Origin: Bacillus taeanensis
GTDB taxonomy: Bacteria; Bacillota; Bacilli; Bacillales; UBA6769
Direction: 5' to 3'
Assembly: GCF_003318295.1 (NCBI RefSeq)
Contig: NZ_QOCW01000004.1
Coordinates: 168,525 to 232,524, forward strand
DNA length: 64,000 nt
The stretch's first letter is position 1. Every line of letters starts with the position of its first letter. The translations under genes were made by a program, and so were the position numbers. The notes beneath the pieces are model-generated. The model was not told the DNA's origin and searched no databases. It saw only the letters and a program-made list of their open reading frames with translations. Of the stretch, positions 1 to 8,490 are shown piece after piece.

Positions 1-430
1 TCAATCGTTACTTACTCTATTTTTCACTTATTTATTCAGTAATCATTTAAGTGCGCTATTAAAAGGTGGCTTGTCGATTCATGAAGCAGTTCTTGTTTTC
101 GAGAAGCAGAATTATTTATTATTTTTTCAAGATGAAGGTAAAGAATTAAAGGCTTTACTTCAGCAGGGTGAACCGCTTGAAAATATTATTTTAACACGTC
201 CTTTTTATTTAAAGGAGCTTTCTTCTGTGATTAGTCATGGCCATGCAAATGGAAAACTTGCTGATGAATTAACTCTTTATAGTGAAATGGTTTTAAAAAA
301 ATTAGAAGAGCGCATTCAGCGCTACTTAATGATGCTGCAGCCAATTCTGTTTATGTGTATTGGGTTTATTATTTTATTGTTGTTTTTGTCAATTCTACTA
401 CCAATGTTTCATGTTATTCAATCGGTATAA
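1..430 (+). CDS. comGB: ComGB, competence pseudopilus assembly membrane protein (5'-truncated by window edge)
   Basis: The reading frame is open from the window edge, so this is the C-terminal ~143 residues of a protein normally about 340 aa. ComGB is the GspF-like inner-membrane platform for the ComG pseudopilus that brings DNA to the ComE uptake channel. Visible are the second T2SF-type domain (an LLKGG stretch after a hydrophobic segment) and a long hydrophobic helix near the C terminus (PILFMCIGFIILLLFLSILLP region), as expected for this family. The pilin-like genes comGC-comGG follow directly, as in the B. subtilis comG operon. The promoter, comGA and the start codon lie outside the window. 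Confidence 0.93.
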   Translation, partial: QSLLTLFFTYLFSNHLSALLKGGLSIHEAVLVFEKQNYLLFFQDEGKELKALLQQGEPLENIILTRPFYLKELSSVISHGHANGKLADELTLYSEMVLKKLEERIQRYLMMLQPILFMCIGFIILLLFLSILLPMFHVIQSV

Positions 431-448
431 AGAAGGAGAGAAACGAGG

Positions 449-790
449 ATGAAGTGTAAAAATGAAAAAGGATTTACGTTAATTGAAATGATGATTGTAA
501 TTATGATTATCTCTGTCCTTTTATTAATTGTGGTGCCAAGCATGTCAAAAAATAATTCGGTTGTTAAAGAAAAGAGCTGTGACGCTACGGTTAAAGTTGT
601 TCAGGCACAAACTACAGCTTATGAAGCAGAGCTAGGAGCTCCAGCATCGACAATTGATGATCTAGTAACAGCAAACTATTTAAATCCAGAAGAGGTTACG
701 ATTGAAGGGACCGCATTAGTGTGCCCGGATAATAGAACGATCACCATTAGTGAAGGTAGTGTTGTCGTAAGTGAACCGACCACCCCATAA
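449..790 (+). CDS. comGC: ComGC, major competence pseudopilin
   Basis: 113 aa. This is the main subunit of the competence pseudopilus, cleaved and methylated by the prepilin peptidase ComC. The N terminus carries the type IV pilin signal: a short basic leader, then KG|FTLIEM with cleavage predicted between Gly8 and Phe9, Glu at mature position 5 and a ~20-residue hydrophobic helix. The pilin body is short, and its two cysteines fit the intramolecular disulfide known for ComGC. A Shine-Dalgarno sequence (aaggagag) precedes the ATG. The 3' end overlaps comGD by 20 nt, which suggests translational coupling. Confidence 0.96.
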   Translation: MKCKNEKGFTLIEMMIVIMIISVLLLIVVPSMSKNNSVVKEKSCDATVKVVQAQTTAYEAELGAPASTIDDLVTANYLNPEEVTIEGTALVCPDNRTITISEGSVVVSEPTTP

Positions 791-1214
791 TAAAGGTTAT
801 ACCCTTATTGAAATGATGATTGTGCTGCTTATTTTATCTTCAGTCACCGCCATTGTTGTTAGCTCTTTTCAAACAGCCTATTCCGCAAAACAAACATCCC
901 ATTTTCTCGAACAACTGCAGGATGATCTTTATTATACGCAAGCTGTCGCAATAAGCAGAGGAGAAACGACATCGCTTACTATTTATCCTGAAAACCATGA
1001 ATATGTTGTGTATGGAAAAAACAAAAAACTTCTGATAAGGCGGACCTTTCCATCCCATATTGTTTTTAAAGGAGGAACGCTTGGGTATAAAGTGGTTTAT
1101 TTAGCAAATGGAAATGTTCAAAAACCAGGCACGCTTTTTATTAATACAAATTTCGCTTCATATAAAGTTGTCGTCCAACTTGGGAAAGGAAGGTTTTATG
1201 TTGCAAAATTGTAA
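771..1214 (+). CDS. comGD: ComGD, minor competence pseudopilin
   Basis: 147 aa, GTG start inside the end of comGC. The prepilin signal NKGYTLIEM is present with Glu5, followed by a hydrophobic helix (IVLLILSSVTAIVVSS). ComGD is a minor pseudopilin thought to join ComGE-GF-GG in a tip or initiation complex. The 20-nt overlap with comGC and 17-nt overlap with comGE match the tightly packed comG operon. The family is poorly conserved outside the N terminus, so the assignment rests on the prepilin motif plus position. Confidence 0.9.
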   Translation: MNRPPHNKGYTLIEMMIVLLILSSVTAIVVSSFQTAYSAKQTSHFLEQLQDDLYYTQAVAISRGETTSLTIYPENHEYVVYGKNKKLLIRRTFPSHIVFKGGTLGYKVVYLANGNVQKPGTLFINTNFASYKVVVQLGKGRFYVAKL

Positions 1215-1530
1215 AGGATTTTCATTGATTGAAGTTATGACCGGTTTTGCTGTGCTTATTCTGTCGATTTTAGTGTTTTCACCATTATTAGAGTTTTTGT
1301 ATAAAGAACGGCAAACTGTGCAGCAGCACTATTTAGCGTTAGCATTCCTGCATGATTTGTTAGAAAAACATGTTATAAATGCCTCAATGGAAATAGAGAC
1401 AACAGAAACCACTCTAAAAAACACAACATTTTATATAACATCTGAAGGAAATAGCCATATTCATAAGTATTGCGTAGAATGGGTGGGAGCAAATGAACGA
1501 GAATATAAAAAATGCATACAAGCTAAATAA
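1198..1530 (+). CDS. comGE: ComGE, minor competence pseudopilin
   Basis: 110 aa from the ATG at 1198, chosen because ggaaagg lies just upstream and the prepilin signal then begins properly (CKG|FSLIEV). The frame extends upstream to 1108, but that would bury the leader peptide inside comGD coding sequence. Prepilin leader and hydrophobic helix are visible; the remainder has little conservation. It overlaps comGD at its 5' end and comGF at its 3' end. In B. subtilis ComGE is required for transformation. Confidence 0.87.
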   Translation: MLQNCKGFSLIEVMTGFAVLILSILVFSPLLEFLYKERQTVQQHYLALAFLHDLLEKHVINASMEIETTETTLKNTTFYITSEGNSHIHKYCVEWVGANEREYKKCIQAK

Positions 1531-1960
1531 TAGCCACAGTCAAAGCGGCTTTACATTAATGGAAGCAATGCTTGCTTTTTCTGTAATATGTACGATATTT
1601 GCTTTCTTTCCTCTAGTGATGAATGTTTTTTATGAAAAAAAGAGCGATGGATTGAATCAAAAAGAGGTAGAGCTTTTTTTAAATCAAGCAGGTAAGGAAA
1701 TACGAGAAGCAAAGGCTTTGAATGAAACGTGGCGAAAATTAGAAATGATAAATCGAAATGGCGAAACCGTTACTTATGAACGTTATGGGGCATTAATTCG
1801 GAGACAGGTAAACGGTATGGGCCATGAAGTGATGCTGCAAAATGTGGAGGGTTTTTCGTTTTCGGTAAGTGGAGAGCAGGTGGAGATCTCGATTAGTGGG
1901 AAGGATGGAAATAGACTGAAAAGGGTGTTTTCATCAAGGAATACAGTGTTATTACAATGA
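1493..1960 (+). CDS. comGF: ComGF, minor competence pseudopilin
   Basis: 155 aa. It starts inside the end of comGE with gggtggga as ribosome binding site. After a longer leader it has SG|FTLMEAM and a hydrophobic helix, then a polar domain with an EVELFLNQ..KEIREA helix and a C-terminal arginine-rich strand region typical of ComGF. It is a minor pseudopilin of the competence pseudopilus. Its stop codon overlaps the comGG start as ATGA. Confidence 0.91.
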   Translation: MNENIKNAYKLNNSHSQSGFTLMEAMLAFSVICTIFAFFPLVMNVFYEKKSDGLNQKEVELFLNQAGKEIREAKALNETWRKLEMINRNGETVTYERYGALIRRQVNGMGHEVMLQNVEGFSFSVSGEQVEISISGKDGNRLKRVFSSRNTVLLQ

Positions 1961-2379
1961 AAACAATAAAGTCTACCCAAGGGTTTATTTTACCAACGGT
2001 TGTTATGCTTTCGTTTATTTGTTGTTTAGTTGTTCTTCATTATTTGATGCTTTATACGAATGATCGCCACTTTTTATCTGAAACAGAAAATAATCTTTAT
2101 CATAATACTTTACTGCAAATAGGTTCTATTGATAGTATCGAAATTATAGAAAGTAACGATACATTAGAAGAACAAGAAGGTATAATGGAGTATGAGGCAG
2201 GAATTGTTCAGTATGAAATTATTCCTCAGCAAGATGCAGTAATATACGTTCATCCACTACTGAACAAGGTGAACGAACAGCAAGTTTTTACTATGATAAA
2301 GAAAAGAAAGCCGTATCAGATTGGGTGGAGGGAATTGAATGAAGGCCATTTATTTAACAGGATTTATGGGAGCAGGTAA
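1957..2379 (+). CDS. comGG: ComGG, minor competence pseudopilin (atypical)
   Basis: 140 aa. It begins in the ATGA overlap with comGF. It has an N-terminal hydrophobic segment (FILPTVVMLSFICCLVVLHY) but lacks a canonical Glu5 prepilin signal, as known for ComGG. The rest is weakly conserved. The terminal position in comG and the hydrophobic N terminus support the call. The 3' end overlaps aroK by about 40 nt. Confidence 0.86.
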   Translation: MKTIKSTQGFILPTVVMLSFICCLVVLHYLMLYTNDRHFLSETENNLYHNTLLQIGSIDSIEIIESNDTLEEQEGIMEYEAGIVQYEIIPQQDAVIYVHPLLNKVNEQQVFTMIKKRKPYQIGWRELNEGHLFNRIYGSR

Positions 2380-2833
2380 AACAACCATTGGAAAGGCACT
2401 AAGTCAAGCGCTTTCCATAAAAGGAATTGATACCGATCAATACATTGAAAAAAAATATGGAGAAACGATTGCATCAATCTTTGCAGAACAAGGTGAAGAA
2501 GCCTTTCGTAAGTATGAGACAGAGGTCTTGTATGATCTTCCTGTAGAAAATATCCTTATTACTACCGGAGGGGGGATTATTTTAAAAGAAGAAAATCGGC
2601 GTTTTATGAAAGAAAATGGAACGGTTATTTATCTTCATTGTGACCCTGAAGAAATTTTAAGGCGGGTAGCAGATGATGAATCACGCCCTCTGTTAATTGG
2701 AGATAAAGAAAAGCAAATTAAAGAAAGACTCGAAGCGCGAATAGCTTATTATCTAGAAGCAGATCATGTGATTGATACAACTGCTTTAACAGTCGATCAA
2801 GTTGTTAAAAAGATCATTGACTATATTGATTAA
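2339..2833 (+). CDS. aroK: Shikimate kinase
   Basis: 164 aa, cytoplasmic. It phosphorylates shikimate at O3 using ATP in the pathway to chorismate. The Walker A P-loop GFMGAGKTT is near residues 8-16; D-T-D-x-x-I shikimate-site residues follow (GIDTDQYIE), then a GGG loop (TTGGGIIL) and an R-P-L lid (SRPLL). Length is normal. The start lies inside comGG, preceded by ggtggaggga. B. subtilis also has aroK directly after comG. The neighbouring shikimate-pathway gene aroQ, normally further along this arm, is decayed here (20700-20855). Confidence 0.95.
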   Translation: MKAIYLTGFMGAGKTTIGKALSQALSIKGIDTDQYIEKKYGETIASIFAEQGEEAFRKYETEVLYDLPVENILITTGGGIILKEENRRFMKENGTVIYLHCDPEEILRRVADDESRPLLIGDKEKQIKERLEARIAYYLEADHVIDTTALTVDQVVKKIIDYID

Positions 2834-2881
2834 TTTATATAAAGATGTGACATACTAGAAATAAAAAAGCAGGGTGATGGT

Positions 2882-3064
2882 ATGTCTTCAAACGATTATG
2901 TAAAATATATGACAGAACAAATTGTTGAGTATATTTCGCAGCCAAAAGAAGCCCGAGAAGAAATTAAAAATGAGCGAAAGTCTAACCGTCCACCATTTTT
3001 GTATAGATGGTTTGGAATGATTCCATTAGCTCTTACTTCTATGTTTAAAAAACAGCAAAGTTAA
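2882..3064 (+). CDS. yqzE: YqzE family small protein
   Basis: 60 aa, preceded by agggtgatggt. It matches the YqzE family by N-terminal SSNDYVKYMTEQ and C-terminal PPFLYRWFGMIPLAL. This family is conserved in Bacillus directly downstream of comG/aroK and has no known function. The C-terminal half is hydrophobic enough to associate with membrane. A bidirectional terminator follows directly. Confidence 0.85.
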   Translation: MSSNDYVKYMTEQIVEYISQPKEAREEIKNERKSNRPPFLYRWFGMIPLALTSMFKKQQS

Positions 3065-3065
3065 T

Positions 3066-3106
3066 AATTAAAAAGTCCACATGTGTATTTGTGGACTTTT
3101 TAATTG
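3066..3106. terminator. Bidirectional intrinsic terminator between yqzE and yqhG
   Basis: A perfect 16-bp inverted repeat (AATTAAAAAGTCCACA and its complement) with an 8-nt loop. T-runs lie on both strands, so it can end both the comG-aroK-yqzE transcript and the convergent yqhH-yqhG transcript. It overlaps the yqhG stop codon. Confidence 0.9.
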
Positions 3107-3885
3107 TGTAAAGCTGTTTTTAAATAAAAAAGCCCGCCATTGATAATTTCTATTGAAATATTTGGTTCATATTGTGTACGCAATGCTTCTTTTTCGTTTT
3201 GAAAATTTTCATCCTCTTCTTTTCCTTCATAAAATTGGTTTAATAATACGAGGTCGTCCTGCCATCTTTGACGAGCTTCTACAGCCCACGTATGATCATC
3301 ATTTTCAATAAATTCCTGCAGTTTTCTTTTTAAGCGGTTCATTCCGCTTTGAGGCTTAATTAGTGGTGTTAACGGAAAACAATAGTCAGGAAGTTTTGGA
3401 ATAACATTTAACTTTTCTAATTGTTCTTCAAAGTTTATAATCATTTGCCCGGTCATTAATTGAAGTCCTAACGAGTACAGGATATCTTTCTTGCGATCAC
3501 ATTGATACGAAATTTTTACGTTTATTCCAAGCCAAGGTGTTAAAGGAGTATATTTCCCATTTGACATAGGAGTATCTTCATATAAACGAATAAAGGATGC
3601 AAGCTTTTTAGATGAATCAAAAATTTGATGCAGTCTTGGTGAACCAAAATGAATAAATTCACCTTTGCTTTTTTCGGTTTTACTAGTGTGCAGCATAAGT
3701 TTCATCGGCTGAGGCACACCACCGATCTTTTCAAGATAGTGCCAGTAAAAGGGACGATTCATTAAATGTTTATCAAGCTCTACCGTTAATTGCACAACAA
3801 GTGAATCAGGTTTATTTTCTTCAATCGTACATTGATTTGCTTTGAAATAACGTTCTAAATAATTATGAATATTTTGCTGCTGCAT
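3100..3885 (-). CDS. yqhG: YqhG family protein of unknown function
   Basis: About 261 aa from the ATG at 3885, which has a ggggtg ribosome site at good spacing; a GTG at 3897 is the alternative. The protein starts QQQNIHNYLERYF and is rich in charged residues with no membrane segment. It belongs to the YqhG family, conserved in Bacillus next to the helicase YqhH but without known activity. It overlaps the helicase gene by about 23 nt, so the two are translationally coupled and probably work together. No catalytic motif was recognised. Confidence 0.82.
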   Translation of the reverse strand: MQQQNIHNYLERYFKANQCTIEENKPDSLVVQLTVELDKHLMNRPFYWHYLEKIGGVPQPMKLMLHTSKTEKSKGEFIHFGSPRLHQIFDSSKKLASFIRLYEDTPMSNGKYTPLTPWLGINVKISYQCDRKKDILYSLGLQLMTGQMIINFEEQLEKLNVIPKLPDYCFPLTPLIKPQSGMNRLKRKLQEFIENDDHTWAVEARQRWQDDLVLLNQFYEGKEEDENFQNEKEALRTQYEPNISIEIINGGLFYLKTALHN

Positions 3886-5551
3886 GTTGTTCGGCACCCC
3901 TATCTTTCATATCGCGTTCAAAGTTAATAAGTGAAGAGAGATTATCCAGCTTAATTTTAATTTCTCCGTCGCTTTCAGATTCGGTAAGAATGTTAGAGAC
4001 ATGTTGTTCAATATTCTTTAATTCAAGCCTTGCTAAAATATCATCAAGTTCTCCGATAACGTTCTCAAAAAGGTTGATCTTCTCATATAATAAATTTAAA
4101 ATATGTTCTTCTACGGTATCTTTCGTAGCAAAATTATAAATATAAACGTCATTTTCTTGACCAAGACGGTGAATTCTACCAATACGCTGTTCAATTCGCA
4201 TTGGATTCCACGGCAGGTCATAGTTAATAATACGGTTACAAAACTGTAAATTAATTCCTTCTCCTCCTGCTTCTGTTGCAATGAGGACTTGGGCATGGTT
4301 TTTGAATAATTGTGTCATCCAATCTTTTTTGCTTCGTTTAAATCCGCCGCGAAAAGGAACAGATGAAATACCGTGCTGCTGTAAATACCACTGCAAATAA
4401 AGCTGCGTAGCCCGATATTCGGTGAAAATAATTACTTTACTATCAAGTTGTTGAATTAATTCAAGCGCCTTTTTTGCCTTTGAATGTTCGGGAATTTGTT
4501 CAATTTCTTTTATTAAGTCTGTCGCAATACTGCGCATTGTTTCGCTTGTTTCTTCTTTTTCATATATATTTTTCAATGTCATAAATACGGCTTCACGGCT
4601 GCTGCACATTTCCCGAAGTAACGTTAAATTTGAGAAATGGCTTGTTGTAAAACGTGGATCTTTTTTAAAACTTTGAATTTTATCATAAACAGCTTGTTCT
4701 TTTTCGCTAAAGGCAATTTCAATATTTTCGACATGGCGTTTTGGCCAATCTAAACCAGTGTCTTCGCGTCGGTTGCGAATCATTACTTTATTAACAAGTT
4801 TTTTTAATTTATCTTCATTTTTAAGGGAGCGTTTTTTTGCTGAAAACTCTTCTGTAAATTGTTCTATGTTTCCTAAGTGTCCCGGTTTTAATAATGAAAC
4901 AAGGTTGAAAATTTCATCAACCCGATTTTGTACAGGAGTAGCGGTTAAGAGCAGGCAAAACTTCTTTTTTAACCGCTGTACAAATTCGTAGTTTTTTGTA
5001 TTTTTATTTTTTAATTTATGAGCTTCATCGATTACGATAATGTCGTAATCTTGATTTAATATAATATCCCGGTGCGGGTTTCGCTTTGCAGTGTCCATTG
5101 ATGAAATAACGACTTCACATTGTTCCCACACATATGATTTCTTTTGAGCAACTGCTGGAATGAAAAATTTTTGATTTAATTCTGACGCCCATTGCAAAAC
5201 AAGTGAGGCAGGAACGAGAATAAGCACTTTTTTTACAAGACCACGAATCATATATTCTTTAATAATTAATCCCGCTTCAATTGTTTTTCCAAGCCCTACT
5301 TCATCCGCTAAAATAGCTTTTCCGTTCATTTCTTCTACTACACGTTTTGCAACTTCTAATTGATGCGGTAGTATGTTTAGGTTTGGTAAATGATTTGGTG
5401 CTTGAAGACCGTGGAAGGTTGGAATAACTTTCGCTTGTTCAGCTTCAAGTGCAAGCTGATATAATTCCCAATTTCCCCATGGGCCGTCCTCTGCAATACG
5501 CTGCAGAAATGACTCTTCCCAGTTGTTATCAAAGTGAATTGGTATATTCAT
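3863..5551 (-). CDS. yqhH: SNF2/RapA-type DEAD/DEAH-box helicase YqhH
   Basis: 562 aa. SF2 helicase motifs appear in order: Walker A DEVGLGKTIEAG (about residues 83-94), DEAH box (IVIDEAHKL), motif III (LLTATPVQNR), then a C-terminal RecA-like lobe ending in motif VI (QRIGRIHRLGQ). This is the SNF2 family closest in layout to RapA, an RNA-polymerase-recycling ATPase, but without RapA's extra domains. The substrate is unknown. It is transcribed away from the gcv riboswitch and coupled to yqhG. Confidence 0.9.
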   Translation of the reverse strand: MNIPIHFDNNWEESFLQRIAEDGPWGNWELYQLALEAEQAKVIPTFHGLQAPNHLPNLNILPHQLEVAKRVVEEMNGKAILADEVGLGKTIEAGLIIKEYMIRGLVKKVLILVPASLVLQWASELNQKFFIPAVAQKKSYVWEQCEVVISSMDTAKRNPHRDIILNQDYDIIVIDEAHKLKNKNTKNYEFVQRLKKKFCLLLTATPVQNRVDEIFNLVSLLKPGHLGNIEQFTEEFSAKKRSLKNEDKLKKLVNKVMIRNRREDTGLDWPKRHVENIEIAFSEKEQAVYDKIQSFKKDPRFTTSHFSNLTLLREMCSSREAVFMTLKNIYEKEETSETMRSIATDLIKEIEQIPEHSKAKKALELIQQLDSKVIIFTEYRATQLYLQWYLQQHGISSVPFRGGFKRSKKDWMTQLFKNHAQVLIATEAGGEGINLQFCNRIINYDLPWNPMRIEQRIGRIHRLGQENDVYIYNFATKDTVEEHILNLLYEKINLFENVIGELDDILARLELKNIEQHVSNILTESESDGEIKIKLDNLSSLINFERDMKDRGAEQHAAAKYS

Positions 5552-5716
5552 AAATAAAAACCCTCTCTATAAAAATCATCGTTGCAAAGTAATAGTAAAT
5601 AATGATAGGATAATAGCGTAAGTAGTCGTAGTTTAACCCTAAATCATACGGATTATGAGTAAATATATACGATTTGTTAACGCTTTTTTATCTGAAAAAT
5701 TTTATAAAGGCGAATG

Positions 5717-5885
5717 AAGACAAGGGGAGAGACTACGTAATGTAGCGCCGAAGGAGCAAACGGTATGTGAATCTCTCAGGCAAAAAGACTCTTGTCAGAC
5801 GCAGCTCTGGAGAGTGTCTGCACAGACAGACCACCAAAGGGGAAAGTTCCCTCATGTTTTGGGGGAGTAAACTTTCAGGTAAAAG
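5717..5885 (+). ncRNA. Tandem glycine riboswitch upstream of gcvT
   Basis: Two successive glycine aptamers are visible. The first begins near 5717 (gacaaggggagagac...gcgccgaaggagcaaa...aatctctcaggcaaaaagac) and the second near 5806 (ctctggagagtgtc...accaccaaagggga...aaactttcaggtaaaaggac). The gcgCCGAAGGaGCaa and tCTCAGGcaaAAagGaC blocks are diagnostic of gcv-type riboswitches. Family knowledge: cooperative glycine binding switches on the glycine cleavage operon. It lies between the divergent yqhH gene and gcvT and ends in the terminator at 5882-5931. Confidence 0.95.
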
Positions 5886-5931
5886 GACAGAGAAATACGC
5901 ATTTAAAATGCGTATTTCTCTGTCCTTTTTT
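5882..5931 (+). terminator. Riboswitch expression-platform terminator
   Basis: An almost perfect palindrome of ~23 bp arms (aaaggacagagaaatacgcattt / complement) followed by a T-run. The 5' arm includes the ggac end of the second aptamer, so glycine binding competes with terminator formation, the usual ON-switch layout. Confidence 0.92.
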
Positions 5932-6004
5932 AGTGCATTTTAGTAAGAAGAGAACAACTTTAAAAATTATGCTTTTGAATGGTAAAAAGAAAGGATCGAA
6001 GCTT

Positions 6005-7099
6005 ATGACCAAGTTAAAGAAAACACCTTTATATTCTTTATATAAAGAAATGGGAGTTAAAACGATTGATTTTGGTGGTTGGGATTTACCAGTTCAATTT
6101 ACAAGCATTAAAGACGAACATGAAGCGGTAAGAACAACAGCAGGCTTGTTTGACGTTTCGCATATGGGAGAAGTAACCGTAAAAGGGAAAGACGCAGAGT
6201 CTTTTTTACAAAAACTTGTTACAAATGATGTGTCAAAGCTAAAAGCAGGTGGTGCCCAGTATACAGCAATGTGTTATGAAAATGGCGGTACAGTAGATGA
6301 CCTGCTTATTTATAAAAAGGATGAAGAGGATTATTTATTAGTAATAAATGCTGGAAATACAAAGAGTGACCTTGAGTGGATCACTTCCCATGCAGCAGGC
6401 GATGTGGAAATCGAAAATATTTCAGATGATCTTGCTCTTTTGGCATTGCAAGGTCCAAAGGCCGAAGCTGTTCTACAAACATTAACGAATACAGATTTAA
6501 GCGAAATTAAATTTTTTAAGTTTAAAGATTCTGTTGATATTGCTGGTGTAAAAGCTCTTGTTTCCCGTACAGGTTACACAGGAGAAGATGGCTTTGAGTT
6601 ATATTGTACTTGGGAAGATGCACCTGCTCTATGGAAAGCAATTCTTACAGCAGGAAAAGAAGAAGGAGTGCTCCCTTGTGGTTTAGGAGCAAGAGACACA
6701 CTTCGTTTTGAAGCAAAGCTGCCGCTCTATGGGCAGGAGCTTACTCCAAGTATTACACCAATTGAAGCAGGAATTGGGTTTGCGGTAAAAGTTGATAAAG
6801 AAGCAAACTTTATCGGCAAAGAAGTGTTAAAGAAGCAAAAAGAAGAAGGTGCACCTCGAAAGCTTGTTGGTCTTGAAATGATTGAGAAAGGTATTCCGAG
6901 GACACATTATGAAGTGTTTGCAGGAGATAAAAAGGTTGGCGAAGTAACAACAGGTACACAATCTCCAACATTAAAGAAAAATATTGGTTTGGCTCTTTTA
7001 GATAAAGAATATGCAGAACTAGACAAAGAGGTAGAAGTACAAGTTCGTAAAAAGCGCTTAAAAGCAAAAATAGTAAAAACGCCTTTTTATAAGCGCTAA
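6005..7099 (+). CDS. gcvT: Glycine cleavage system T protein (aminomethyltransferase)
   Basis: 364 aa from the ATG at 6005. The frame is open upstream to 5792, but that stretch is riboswitch and terminator. GcvT transfers the methylene group of the aminomethyl-lipoyl H protein to tetrahydrofolate and releases ammonia. Seen are the N-terminal [11 protein letters not shown], a VSHMGE folate-site stretch, [12 protein letters not shown] and the C-terminal [12 protein letters not shown] barrel motif. Length agrees with the family (about 362 aa). It is first in the riboswitch-controlled operon gcvT-gcvPA-gcvPB. Confidence 0.97.
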   Translation: MTKLKKTPLYSLYKEMGVKTIDFGGWDLPVQFTSIKDEHEAVRTTAGLFDVSHMGEVTVKGKDAESFLQKLVTNDVSKLKAGGAQYTAMCYENGGTVDDLLIYKKDEEDYLLVINAGNTKSDLEWITSHAAGDVEIENISDDLALLALQGPKAEAVLQTLTNTDLSEIKFFKFKDSVDIAGVKALVSRTGYTGEDGFELYCTWEDAPALWKAILTAGKEEGVLPCGLGARDTLRFEAKLPLYGQELTPSITPIEAGIGFAVKVDKEANFIGKEVLKKQKEEGAPRKLVGLEMIEKGIPRTHYEVFAGDKKVGEVTTGTQSPTLKKNIGLALLDKEYAELDKEVEVQVRKKRLKAKIVKTPFYKR

Positions 7100-7140
7100 T
7101 CTAAACTTTTATTAACTAAAAGCAAGGGAGAGAAACGAGC

Positions 7141-8490
7141 ATGACGTATCGTTATTTACCGATGACTGCACAAGATAAAAAAGAAATGCTTCAAACAATT
7201 GGTGTAAAATCAACTGAAGAGTTATTTGCTGACATTCCAAAAGCGGTTCGTTTTAAAGGGAACTTAAATATTCCTAACGAATTACCAGAGCCTGAGTTGA
7301 TGAAATATATGCATGAATTAGCAAATAAAAATGTGAATACAAAAGAATATTCATCATTTTTAGGTGCTGGTGTGTATGATCATTATATCCCTTCCATTGT
7401 TGATCATGTGATTTCTCGTTCAGAATTTTATACAGCTTATACACCGTATCAGCCCGAAATTTCTCAAGGAGAACTGCAAGCTATTTTTGAATTCCAAACA
7501 ATGATTTGTGAATTAACGGGAATGGAAGTTGCCAATTCTTCGATGTATGACGGACCAACCGCATTAGCTGAAGCGGCAATGCTCAGTGCAGGTCAGACAA
7601 AAAAGAAAAAAATCCTCGTTTCAAGAGCGGTTCACCCAGAAGCGCGTGCGGTTATTTATACAAATGCAAAGGGACAAAATCTTGAAGTGGTGGAAATTGA
7701 AACAACGAATGGTGTCACAGATGTGGAAGCATTAAAGAAACAGTTTGATCGTGACACAGCGTGTGTTGTTGTGCAGTATCCAAACTTTTACGGGCAAATT
7801 GAGTCGTTAAAAGAAATCGAAACGATTGTGCATGCTGAAAAGTCCATGTTTGTTGTATCTTCTAATCCGCTTGCGCTTGGCTTATTAACACCTCCTGGAA
7901 AACTTGGTGCTGATATTGTTGTAGGTGATGCACAGCCATTTGGTATTCCTGCACAGTTTGGCGGTCCGCACTGCGGCTATTTTGCGGTAACAAAAAAATT
8001 AATGCGTAAAGTACCAGGGCGTCTTGTCGGCCAAACAGTTGATGAAGATGGTAAACGCGGTTTTGTATTAACGCTGCAAGCGCGTGAACAGCACATTCGT
8101 CGTGATAAAGCGACCTCTAATATTTGTTCAAACCAAGCATTAAATGCCCTAGCAGCATCTGTTGCCATGACAGCTCTTGGTAAAAAAGGTGTTAAAGAGA
8201 TGGCACAGCAAAACCTTAACAAAGCTTATTATGCAAAAAAGGTAGCTGAAGCACACGGTTTAGAAGCGGCGTTTCCCGGCCCATTTTTTAATGAGTTTGT
8301 TCTCAAACTAAATAAGCCGGTTGCTGAAGTAAATCGCGCGTTACTAAAGAAAGGTTTTATTGGTGGCTATGACCTTGGAAAAGATGACCCAGCATTAGAA
8401 AATCATATGCTTGTTGCGGTGACGGAAAGTCGTACGAAAGCGGAAATCGATCAGTTTGTAGAAGAAGTGGGGGATTACAATGGTAAATAA
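7141..8490 (+). CDS. gcvPA: Glycine dehydrogenase (decarboxylating) subunit 1
   Basis: 449 aa, the N-terminal half of the split P protein of the glycine cleavage system; it forms a heterotetramer with GcvPB. The protein starts [16 protein letters not shown] and contains [16 protein letters not shown] and the [23 protein letters not shown] segments that are highly conserved in GcvPA. The pyridoxal phosphate lysine is on the partner subunit. A gggagag ribosome site precedes the start; the 3' end overlaps gcvPB by 11 nt. Confidence 0.97.
   Translation: MTYRYLPMTAQDKKEMLQTIGVKSTEELFADIPKAVRFKGNLNIPNELPEPELMKYMHELANKNVNTKEYSSFLGAGVYDHYIPSIVDHVISRSEFYTAYTPYQPEISQGELQAIFEFQTMICELTGMEVANSSMYDGPTALAEAAMLSAGQTKKKKILVSRAVHPEARAVIYTNAKGQNLEVVEIETTNGVTDVEALKKQFDRDTACVVVQYPNFYGQIESLKEIETIVHAEKSMFVVSSNPLALGLLTPPGKLGADIVVGDAQPFGIPAQFGGPHCGYFAVTKKLMRKVPGRLVGQTVDEDGKRGFVLTLQAREQHIRRDKATSNICSNQALNALAASVAMTALGKKGVKEMAQQNLNKAYYAKKVAEAHGLEAAFPGPFFNEFVLKLNKPVAEVNRALLKKGFIGGYDLGKDDPALENHMLVAVTESRTKAEIDQFVEEVGDYNGK

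Noticed and set aside
5792..6004. 71-codon N-terminal extension of gcvT
   Set aside because: The stretch is the second glycine aptamer and its terminator; the ATG at 6005 gives the family length.
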